Of a stretch of DNA of 64,000 bases, positions 25,301-35,905 are shown piece by piece. The DNA comes from Marisa cornuarietis (taxonomy: Eukaryota; Mollusca; Gastropoda; Architaenioglossa; Ampullariidae): contig SMMW01000518.1 in NCBI GenBank assembly GCA_004794655.1, positions 1,366,001-1,430,000 of the forward strand. The letters run 5' to 3'. Under the pieces are notes generated by a model. That model searched no databases. It was not told the origin of the DNA and was given only the letters and a program-made list of their open reading frames with translations. How positions within the stretch are numbered: position 1 is the first letter of the stretch; the number at the start of each line of letters is the position of its first letter. The position numbers and the translations under genes were made by a program.

Positions 25301-26780
25301 AGATCACAAATAGGAAATAAATGATTACAGAATCTTCTAGAACAAGGTAAAAGTCCATTAATTATATATCGACTTTCCTATTACAGTAAAGAAAACACGT
25401 GTTTACCCGTGACGTCCCTCTACTCGCGGTACTAGCAGGAATAAGCCTACAGGTAACAATAGCCAAATTCTTTTAGGCACAGGTAACAATAGACAAACTC
25501 AATTAGTTACGGCCAACGAAATCCCAGAGCGTGCCTTAGCCGGGGTCAACCGTTCAACCCAAGGTGAGTAGGGTGCAGGCCTGATGATGGTGTCTCCAAG
25601 TTTATTTCGGGTAGCGAACGGCAGTAACTCGGGTATTGTAATGGGGAGAAGGCAGTCGGAGGCAATTTTTTAACACTTAGCACGAAGAGGTTAATGAAAA
25701 GAGAGGCAACAACTCAGATTAATTTTAGTGAGCCTGGATAATACGACGAAGACACTTCCTTGCTTTGTTGAAATCATCCATTGCTGTGTTGAGGACTGCT
25801 ATGACTGTACTATAGATTGTTCATCTCTGTTTTCAAGATTCTTCATTTTTGTTTTCAATATTTGTCATTATAGTATTAAAGATTGCTCGTTGGAGTGTTG
25901 AAGAGTATTCATTGCTCTGTTGAGGTTGAAGGTTGTCCTTTGAGGTCACAGGCAAGAAGAGGACAGGGTGCTGGCGAGCTGTACAGAATCGCCGAGAATC
26001 GCTGCCACAGCAGACAATACGAAAAAGGGGAAATGCGGAGGAAAAACTGTCGAAACACAACAAAAACCTGAATCGGCTGGTGGGATTGTGAGAAGGAGAG
26101 GAAAGGAGGTTTCAACCTAGTAACAAAAAAGAATAAGAAGATTATTTTGAAATAAGCGGATTGCGAAACCTTGGTAGTGACCTGGATTTAATGTTTAAGG
26201 CAAAAGCGTTCGTGAGGAGGTGGCTCATGACAAGTTAAAACCAGAAACCTGTAGAGCTGAGTTAGTCCAGACTTCTCCACATGCAGAGCTTCGGGTGCAC
26301 GTACACAAAAGACACTGGCAGTTAAAAACGTGACAAGATTTCAGAACCGAGAATCAACGCAATAAAATAGGTCTTTGATCTTTTGTAAATGAAGTCTGCA
26401 TTTATTTATTTATTTGTACCTTAGTGTGTGACTTTTGAAAAAAATATTTATGACTCAAGAATTTCCATATTCGTCCATGGGTCTTTTGATCGTAAGATTA
26501 AAGTTTATGTCATGAAATGTTTCACATCAAATGTGACTTTATACTTTTGGTCTCAGCATGACGTAATGGCATGCTATACAACTGTGACACAACACGTGGG
26601 GTAAGACTCACAGGTCAGAGGTCAGCATATCACAGCACAAAGAAACCGGCACGTAATACTGAAGTAAAACATAATACAGACAAAAGAACAAGTAATATAC
26701 ACAGGCAGGCAAATAAACCAAAGAACCTTTGTCCGGATTTTTTTTTTTTTGGTGGAGGGGGGAGGGAAAAGGTATTTTTG
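22323..26780. other. Non-coding interval with CA-rich low complexity
   Basis: After the probable 3' UTR comes a CA/TACA-rich low-complexity zone (about 23260-23850) and an AATAGCAAACA-like AT-rich low-complexity zone (about 25040-25260). No gene is recognised on either strand. Confidence 0.5.
23155..23160 (+). promoter_or_regulatory. Possible polyadenylation signal downstream of the chitin-binding gene
   Basis: AATAAA lies 833 bp beyond the stop codon of the chitin-binding gene. It is embedded in an A-rich run and may be coincidental. No AATAAA was found closer. Confidence 0.3.
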
Positions 26781-26782
26781 CA

Positions 26783-26883
26783 GTGCCAGCAAAGCAGCCA
26801 ACCCTGTAAACAAATGCCACACACAAAATAAGAATAGCGTGCCCGAGGCGAGATCTGAACCCATGGTAACCACCGGACCGCCC
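26783..26883 (-). mobile_element. SINE family A, internally deleted copy
   Basis: The minus strand starts GGGCGGTCCGGTGGTTACCA and runs straight into GGGTTCAGATCTCGCCTCGG, then CACGCTATTC and TGTGTGGCATTTGTTTACAG. Against the copy at 54451, the segment between the A and B boxes is deleted and the LINE-like 3' tail is missing. Confidence 0.65.
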
Positions 26884-29514
26884 GTCATTTTGGACAAACC
26901 TCATTATGATTTTTAGTTATCAAGGCTTGCAGTCATCTACCCTGTCCTTTGTGAGCCGGACAGGGTTTTCGTGGACAACAGACCGAGGCTTACTACTGAG
27001 ATGAGAGTATCAGATTAATGATAAAAAAGAGAAGATGACTCAAAGACATCGAGAGCTTTCCGACCAAAGTGAACAATGAAACTCCTACAGAACAGTAAAC
27101 ATCAACGCAGTATGCACGGACAGGGAGTAATTTTAGATAACATATTTTGAGCTGTATACACTCCTAGCAGCAAAGTGGGCCAACACAGGTGTAGACGGAA
27201 TACTTTTCGCTTGAGTGGAAACTAATCTTGGAGACACACCACGACAGTATGGCACCGTACAGTCTCAGAATACAACTTTGTTTTCTCAGTCAGTTGAGTC
27301 TCGGTTCTGCTGTCGTGACCAGCATGAAATTAACCAACAGAGTATCATTGTTACAAGCTGGGGGGCTGTGCACTCAAAGCCAGGCGACTCTACATTCACT
27401 TTCGTGGATTTTTCAAGTGCTCCTGGCCCTCGCAGGATCTCGCACAGCTCAAAACGTCAACGTGTAGATGACCCTGGAGAATGACTTTAGGGAAGGAAGA
27501 TTACAAAATAGTTCCAGGAGGCGAGGGCTACAAGGAAATGAAAAGGAGGGTAAGATTTTAAAACGTGATTGATGGGCTGAGAAGGAAAAGAATGATCGTA
27601 GCAAAGAGGCAACCGAGGAACGTGAGGATAGCAGACGTTGTTGTCTACACTAGTGGGCAGGCCTCACCGTAAGCGGCTTCACAAAGAAAAAAAAAAAGAG
27701 TGGACGGTGGGCTTTGGATATCTGGCACCCAAAGGTATTTATTTATCCTTTTTTTCCTCCGCCACTGTTTTTCACATATGAGAACATGGACGTTGATTAT
27801 CATTTACCTCCGGAACGGCAAATGCAAAAGTGGATGTTGTGCGAATATATCGAAATGAGAATTGAACTTTATGAGGACGAAGAAGATAAAATATCAGTGG
27901 CGCCTCAGTTGATTTCTTCTAATGATCCGAGTTGTTTTTTTTCTTCTTTCGGCAGGACTGTAGATACTGACACTCTGTGAATACACTTCGCAAGCTGGGA
28001 ACATCATTGTGCAAACAAAAACACTTGACTTCGACCTGGTGCTATGGCTTCTTATGAATCAGCAGTGTTCGTTTTTAAGGGCCCCACTATTGTGAATGCC
28101 ACAGATCTTCAGTCACACCAATCGGGGACTGTTCGTGAAGTGTAATTACATGGAGAGGGGTGAACAGACCCTGCACTTACCACGAGAAGGAAAAAACGCT
28201 GTCAAAGTGTAGGAAACAGTAGAAGTGTTGTGTGTCTACTGAAAAGCTCGGCCCGTGCATGGCTTGTCTGCTGTGAAAAGACAGGACTAGCGCGACAAGA
28301 ATTTCTTTCGCCGCTTATTTGATTGAAAAGATTCATAAGGTGAGGCGATTTTCCTTTGAAAGTCTTTTTAAGTGAATGAAATGCAATTTATAGTTTTGAT
28401 GAAGATGACTGATTACAGCAATCGCACTTCCCTTAGATGGGCTGTAGGCTGATGAGGAGGACTGTGTTCACAGAAAGAATCAAATGATTTAGTCGGGTCT
28501 GAAAACTCCCCCCCTCACCTCTCTCTCTCTCTCTCTATGTTCCATGGATTGGCCCCAGATTCATTTTGCTTAACGTTGCACGTGGGGCGGTGTGATGAGA
28601 TTATTTTATTGTCGGACTCTGGACTAGACCTTCTCCATGTCAGACTTAACCTCACCTGCACTTACAATACAGATGAGCTCTTCTTGTGGTAAGGCATTTC
28701 CTAGGTGACAGCACATAGGAGTCATCGCTGATCTGCTTAGACAGAAAGGACAACAGCTTTTCACAGGTGCGCATAAATTATTGGGGTGTGGCATCAGTAG
28801 TTTTCATGATTATCGATTATTACACATACCTACTTATTCTACGATCTTCGATGAACAGGTCCTAACGATATTCATCAATTAGTACTCAGTGTACATGCGA
28901 CTGTAACATAGTTTTGCCTTCAGCACGTGGGACATATTTACAGCCCACGCTGTAGCAAGCTGAAGCGTGACCATTTCTCACGTTAACATTTGTCATGCGT
29001 GACCTTTTCTCACCTGTAAAATCGATATCAGTTCGCCTCGCATGGCTGTGACCCCGACTGACACAGAACCTGCTGGACGGTTGACGAGTGTGCTAGTTTA
29101 AATCTAGATGAAGGATCTCACTTGCTCAAAATGAATGATCTTCTTATACATTTATGAAGCTTGCAAAAGTGGAGGAAGCCAGCACATATTGGGGGAAATT
29201 CCCAGTGTTCTCCATGCTGCATTTTGTGGTCGGCTTATAGATTCTTTTCCGTTGAAACGAAACGTATCCAACCTCCTCCGATGTGAGATTCACGGTGCTC
29301 CTAGGTGTATACAGCTCAAAATAGTTATGTTTATCACAAGTTAATCCCAGCACGTGCAAAAAACATTAAAGGACTAGTAGGGTGAATGTTTTTCATTGTG
29401 TTTGGGTAGAGTCTAGTGCAAAATACTATCCGCCTAAATTTGTGTGAAGCTCTTCCCTAAAAATAACACTCTGAAGAGAAAGTGGCTGTAATCGTGACCT
29501 TTGTACCCGTATAC

Positions 29515-29622
29515 ATGATCCCAGCTCTTCCATTGGTTGAAGCCTTCACAACGTAAGCTTATCCATGTACAATCCTGACGTCTGTGTTTGCTGAACTTTT
29601 TGTCTGCATGGTGGGATTTGTT
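29515..29622 (+). repeat. Dispersed repeat, copy 1 (partner at 56826-56930)
   Basis: It shares CCATGTACAATCCTGACGTC exactly with the partner copy. Clear similarity extends both ways, from the TCCCAGCTCT side through to the ATGGTGG..TTTG side. The two copies are 27 kb apart in the same orientation. Confidence 0.75.
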
Positions 29623-30146
29623 TCTGTTAAAAATGATTTTAGGAATAAAATGCACCGTGAAGCATGAAATTGTGAAAATCTGACGTCAATACAGTGAAAG
29701 ACGGTTGAGGGAAGGCAACTGCATGATGCTGCCATGAAAGTATCTTTCATTCCGTTGTCTCAATAAGCACTCTTCTCGAATGAATACAGGCCCTGGTCTC
29801 AACATACGCTCTTGAATGCTTCCATAAGTGTGATCAGTGTGGTCAGAGACTGGAGTCCCTTTTCTTTTACTGCGCATACATCAGACAGACAGAGTTGAGT
29901 TGAATGGATGTCACACTGCTTATAAGATTTTCTATGACATGATCGATACTGCTGTGATTTCGAAACATTAACGGGTTGTCTGGTTCATCGGGAACAACGC
30001 ACAATTGAATGATGGATTGGAAAAAGAATTCATAATTAATGAACCAAATGCAGAAACAAATGATGTATCAGCGCTTTCACGTACAGGTACAATCTACACA
30101 CGCACACAGTCTGTGGAAATAACTGAAATAACCAGTAACCACGACC

Positions 30147-30147
<1 letters not shown>

Positions 30148-30234
<87 letters not shown>
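30148..30234 (+). repeat. (TTGA)n tetranucleotide microsatellite
   Basis: About 22 perfect TTGA/GATT units. The same motif in the opposite orientation occurs at 44316-44385. Confidence 0.95.
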
Positions 30235-30235
<1 letters not shown>

Positions 30236-30673
30236 GTTAGTGAGTTAATTTATTAAAAAGTTTACAGCAGTTGCATGGGCCTAACCGTTATCGATTCTAA
30301 ACTACAGAGAATTTTGCAGTGCGTGCAACTAAGCAACTGTAAAAGATAATCGCAGTCACTGCTGATAAAGTGAAGGGAGAGCGAGGGCCTAGAGCAAAGT
30401 GTCACTCTGTATTATGTGGCCATCGAATCCCGCGAAGGGAGGATAAGGGCGACCGCCGAGCGTGCAATAAGGGCCTGAACAAAACGACAACCTTGTAGCC
30501 GCGAATACAACACCAACTGCTATTGTTACCGGTCTGTTTAAATGCGCGATAAACAAAATGAGTGTCCATTACATTTTGTAGCAAATGCTGTAAATGTTTG
30601 CTGATGTTATTGATTTGATCAATTGCGAGATTGTCGGACTGAATGCTACACCGTAATGTGGGGAGTTGGGTTG

Positions 30674-30683
30674 CACGCGTGCG

Positions 30684-30718
<35 letters not shown>

Positions 30719-30835
30719 GAACGCACGCAGGCTCGCACGCACGCACTGAAAAAAAACACACACTATACTTCTCCACGCATGTACACACACATATGCTCAC
30801 TCTTGCTCGCACGCACGCACGCACATTCTCTCTTA

Positions 30836-30895
<60 letters not shown>
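30674..30895 (+). repeat. GC/CA dinucleotide microsatellite pair
   Basis: A (CG)n-(CA)n tract at about 30674-30718 and a (CA)n tract at about 30845-30895 flank a region of ACGC-rich sequence. Alternating purine-pyrimidine (CG)n(CA)n is prone to Z-DNA. Confidence 0.9.
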
Positions 30896-30898
<3 letters not shown>

Positions 30899-32135
30899 AT
30901 GCATACAAAATAAAGAGCAGGTTAAAACCAGGCCTGTACGCCTAACTGCGCTGACAGCTAAATCAACTCTAGGTATCCATGTCGAAACCGGGTGTCCGTG
31001 TCCGAGATGTGTTGTGAGATACGCGCCACCAGTCTGGGGCTGGCTTGCACAAGGACCTCTTTATATATGCCCTACCCATGGCATCGGCCGAATCTCTCAC
31101 TATAATCTGAGGTCACTTTTACGCATGGAAGCGAGATAAAACATTCATGCAAACCGGCCACCAGCTCCCCTCAGCCGAAACGCGCCAGCTTCGGACGGAC
31201 CGATTCCTGTGAGGTCCTTCTGGTCTCACACTACATCTCCCGCAGTGTCCTTTGCATGCACAGCGTGTGGTTGTTGTTGGTTCCAGCCAGTCTGAAACGA
31301 CTCCTTGTCTCCCATACGCGCCTCTTGGGAGAAGCGGTGGGGGTAGAGGTGGTGGTAGGGAAGAAGGCGCGGAGGTGGTGAGTCGGAAGGTGGGTCTCTC
31401 TGAAGTACTCCTACAAAACCTTCTGTATGCGTGTCAGTGAAGGGGTGGACCAATGCGGGTGGCTGGTGGGTGGAGTGTCGGGAGCACTGCTGTCACAGCG
31501 TCGCGGCGTGTGGTGCAGAAAGAGCGACTCTGTGCTGCGGTGTATGGGTGGTGCAGCACGGAGAACGCTTCCGTCTCAATGCTTTGATGTCGCCGTGTCG
31601 CAGGTGTTTGCGCTGCCAGACTTCTGAAAAAAAAACCAATGATTCACGTCTAGTGTTAAAAGAACAGGCTCCTACAGTGGTGCTTTCAGAATGGGATTGT
31701 AAGAACAAAATCACTGGACTGTAGCGACAGCATAACTAATGCTTCTACAACAGTTTGTCATAGCGTGACCACAGTGTAACCAGAGTGTCATGATAAAAAT
31801 GTGACAAAAATGTCACAAGAACGTAACAATAAGTACAGTAAGTGTCACGAGATCATTGTCTTAGAGAGTCGTCACGCCTTTTGACACCCGAAGTCTATTC
31901 CTGCTATGTTCTCTTCTCGTTCTTCAAGAACGACAAACACTTGCAGTGGGTCTTAATTTCGGGAGGAGCGACAGCAGCAGTGTGACTGAGTGTGATCGGG
32001 GGGAACAGCGAAAATGTTCTATGGTAGGAAGACGTCTTTCTGGTTAATATAACAAATTTATCGTCTGCAGATACTTTCTTCCGTAACATCTCTTCATCAG
32101 TAAGTGTAGGTAACAAGTGTGTTTGCATGTGTTTG

Positions 32136-32136
32136 C

Positions 32137-32200
<64 letters not shown>
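32136..32200 (+). repeat. (AT)n(GT)n microsatellite
   Basis: About 17 bp of AT dinucleotides pass directly into about 48 bp of GT dinucleotides. Confidence 0.95.
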
Positions 32201-32202
<2 letters not shown>

Positions 32203-34114
32203 ATATTGAGTACGTATTTATATGTCGAATGCATGCTTTAGTTTGCTTATGTATGCATTTTCGTATGTTTTTATATATATAAATATGTGTGTCACCGTAC
32301 ATGTATGTAAAAGAGTCACGTGTCTGGCAGAGTACGTGTGGGTGCAAAAGCCTACAGCAGCCTATGGCCAACACTGAAAGTTCCACGTTCACAAAGAAGC
32401 TCCTGAAATGTATTTACTTTATATAAAGAACGTCAGTAGCCAAACTTAAACCATTTGATGTCGGAATGTTGAACTTGCTTAATGATTTCAATGTGTTATT
32501 TAAATATCTGATTATAAACTACAGTTGAAACTCGCTATCCCTCTGCCTCTCTTTTAGAAATAGTTTGCATGACGAAGACTTGAGAGCTAGATCCTTATTT
32601 CTATTATTCTTGGTATCACGGGGTGCGCTTAGCCATACTAGGCGCTACTCCCCCCCCCCCCCACATGCGCCGCCATGACTGGTCAGTGGGAGGAGAAATC
32701 ATTGGCGTGCATGAAAAAAGCAATATCCGGGTAAGAATTTCTGTCCCGCTCCAGCATTTTTTAATCCCCACGATCTAATTCCCCATATAACAATTTTACT
32801 TATTTTTAAGTCAATGATGACACCATCATAAAATAAGCATCACGCTATGATTAACCACTGAACTAACCACGGGTTAGGTTACACACCGATGGAAACAAGT
32901 GAATGACATGGGCCGCTGCAAAGATGGCGGACAGTTCTACGTGGTTGGGGAGCTTTTCTCGAAACATCAATGAATAGGTCTTATTTATGTCAGGTTTTTT
33001 TTTTCAACGTTCTTCATACGGATCGGGCAAGAAATGTTGCAGACGCCACTCAGAGCTTCATTTACAGGTACATTTTCTGCCCACAGGCGATCAAATCATC
33101 AACCAGATCAATTAACCCCTAAATTTGAGTTTCTTAGATAAAGTTTTAACGTTTGTTATAATTCAAATATGTAATTAGCTAGATCGAACCTTACGATAGG
33201 ATTTTTTTTAAAGCAGCAAAGATATAAAAAGCGGGAAATTGTGTAGCAGGCTTGACTGTGCACAATACTCACACCATGAACAGTTTTAATACACTGCTCA
33301 CTTCACGCTGGATTTCCATTTCCATTTATTATTTTGCTGACCTCACGCTACGAACTTATCTAACACAGAACATTCTAGACGTCAAATGTGACGTAATACA
33401 TGACGACAAAATACGGCCAAAATCACGCAGTTACGCAATCAATGGTGGTCAAGAGTTGGTAAGTTTGGACACAGTAAATATTATGGGAAAGTAAGCAACT
33501 CCTGTAGTATTTCATAATCTGCACAGTTTCTCGCACTGGGCGCCAAACATTCGTAGATCAGGGAATGGATTTAGCAGGTGTCTATGCTCTCTTCCCACAG
33601 CCTTTGCGGCTGTGAGGTGTAGTTTCTGGCCATATCCTGCCACAGGCATAGGCACGGCCCCCTCTTTCAACTCCCACTTCCCTCAGATTGCCACCTTAAT
33701 AATAGACCACTTCACAAAACGGATGAGGGTGGGACTTTTTTTCCACTTTGCGCAATTTTGCGCGGGGAGAGCGGATAAAGGCTAGAGAAAGGTTGGCGGT
33801 AAACGGTGTATGCCAGCTTTCTTCTCCTGGTAAGCCCGCAAATCGATCTCGTTTCCACGACCATTTTTTAGATCCCATCATCCTTTGCGCGTCGACCGTT
33901 CGCCGCAGTGTCGTCGATTGGCTAGTTCTCCACACCTTTATATTCTTCCACCACCACCATCACCAAATCCTTTTGCATATGACAAAGAGAAAGAGAATGA
34001 GAGAGTGAGAGATAGACTGTTTAGGTAAAAACTTTGTTTAAAGTAAAAAGTCAGACAACCTATTCAGTTAATAGGCTATGTCATACCACTGACTTTATTT
34101 TTTAAATATATTTT

Positions 34115-34590
34115 TTGAGGTTCTGTAAACAAATTGTCTAAGAACTAATCCTCACTGTTCCTGTCACCAGAACAACAACATATGGTCACAGGACTTTTGG
34201 CTACTGTGCTGCAAAACAATGGAACTCTCTTCCTTTCCATATCCGCCACCTTCCTACAACTGAATCTTTCAAATCTGCACTGAAAACGCACCTCTTCCTT
34301 GAGCATTACTCCTAACACAGTCCACACAATGCTCGTCCTTCTTAACCCCGCCCCCTTCCCTCTTGCTACTTTACCTATCTTTCTCGCAGAATCACTATAT
34401 TTCTCTGTTCCTGTTACTTGATGCCTTTTGTTTTCTGTTTCGTCAGTACTGTCGTTTTCTTTCGTCCCCTTTGTTCTGTGTCTACTTAGTCCACGTCTCT
34501 TCCTCGTTTTAAGCGCTAAGAGCATGCTCTCTATGAGTGTGAATATGCGCTATAAAAATCTTCACTACTATTATTATTATTATTAATTGT
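34115..34590 (+). mobile_element. CR1/L2-like LINE 3' end (5'-truncated)
   Basis: The plus strand encodes TTYGHRTFGYCAAKQWNSLP and then ESFKSALKTHLF. This is the end of CR1/L2-type reverse transcriptase polyproteins (YG.RSF..AAP.LWNSLP...SFK..LKTHLF). The 3' UTR ends in GCGCTATAAAAATC and an (ATT)n tail, characteristic of such elements. Everything upstream is missing, the usual 5' truncation. Confidence 0.8.
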
Positions 34591-34789
34591 CAGAATAGCC
34601 AGTTCGTAACATCACTTATGCTGTCAGTTTTTGAGGGAAGAACCTGTATTCCTCGTACCTTCAAACAACAAACAAACAAACAAGGAGAGAATGTTAAAAT
34701 GGATAAACGAATGGATAAACGCTCGTTTTCTGCTGTAGCTCAGTAAGCGTGTTGTGTCCTGCAGGCTGGGAAGAGAAAAACACTTCGCC

Positions 34790-35826
34790 ATGGCGAAGCT
34801 GAAGTCTAGTCGGTTCCCAGGCATCATGACCTCCCTCGTGACGTCATCGAGCCTGGCGCCGTTGGACAGTTTAAGAAATGATCACGTGACGTCCGGAACC
34901 CGGACTGGCGTCGAAAGGGGAACGGGGGAACGCCGCACCCTCCTGGGCGTCGGAAGCTTCGTCGTCGACATACCCTATGACAAGCAGCTCCACGTCCGGC
35001 AGAGTCTGTGGGACTATCAGGAACAGCACAGGGGGGTGGTCAAGCCTCAGGTACGTTGATGACTGCACATAAAGACACAGGTGCAAATAACTGTGTGTAA
35101 GGATGCGCGGCGTGTAAAACAGTGTCTTTCTCCTCGGTCTAAAAGGTGGTTCAGGAGCATCATGATCATTTATCCAAATCAAACCCAGTTTTGTTTTTCA
35201 CTAGAAAGAAGACGTGCGCGAGATGTAGGCTCGAAAATAATCGCGAACGTTCATAGTGGAAAGGGGTTATCACCAGCTGTGGAGACTTATTATCGTCTGC
35301 TAAAAGATTCTTGCTGCTGACTGACTGAGCGCTCGTGTTGAAAGCGGCAAGAAGAAAGGTCTCAAAGTTTCCGTATCGAAAGAGAAAAGAACTGGGTCTC
35401 TTAAGCTCTTGAATCGAAAGAGACTAGAAAAGCATTTCAACAATGCACCAAAAAATAAATAAATAAAATCAAAAAGTAGTAATAGAGTGAGCAGCGGTTA
35501 TTATTTTATGAGTGTAAAAAGGTGACCTTTCTTTAACACGTAACGCAATATTACACATGCATAATTAAACATATCAATTTAAAGTAAAAATTACAAGCTT
35601 AAAGAACGATAAAGGAGATAGTAGCCAAGCCTTCTCGGCATGTGGCGTCTATTTACTGGGCTGGCTGCTTTCCCCTTAGTTGCTGGCTCGGCATAAAACA
35701 CCCACCCGGCTCACTGCAGTTTTTTTTTCTTTTGCCACTAAAAGAGTGAAAAAAAAGTTAGAACAAAAATCGTTTGCAACATTGTTCATGCGTATGGAAG
35801 TGGCCTTGTTGGAAGATTCGCCTGAG

Positions 35827-35905
<79 letters not shown>

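Larger units (their letters stand above)
26884..34110. other. Long non-coding interval with microsatellites
   Basis: No gene is supported over about 7 kb. Visible structures are a CT tract (about 28507-28536), a dispersed repeat at 29515-29622, simple repeats at 30148-30234, 30674-30718, 30845-30895 and 32136-32200, and a poly-C run near 32650. A short open frame at 27787-27980 (MDVDYHLPPERQMQKWMLCE) has a coding-like look but no supporting splice partner or domain. Confidence 0.5.

Noticed and set aside
27714..27980. Open frame containing MDVDYHLPPERQMQKWMLCE
   Set aside because: Its acidic composition looks coding-like, but no upstream or downstream exon, promoter or domain supports it.
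30402..30945. Long open frames on both strands over (CA)n repeats
   Set aside because: They are produced by dinucleotide repeats, which lack stops in some frames; the peptides are poly-(CV) and poly-(TH).
31250..31724. GC-rich interval considered as a promoter/first exon
   Set aside because: Composition rises locally but there is no TATA box, no convincing exon with a donor in a consistent frame, and no neighbouring gene to own it.
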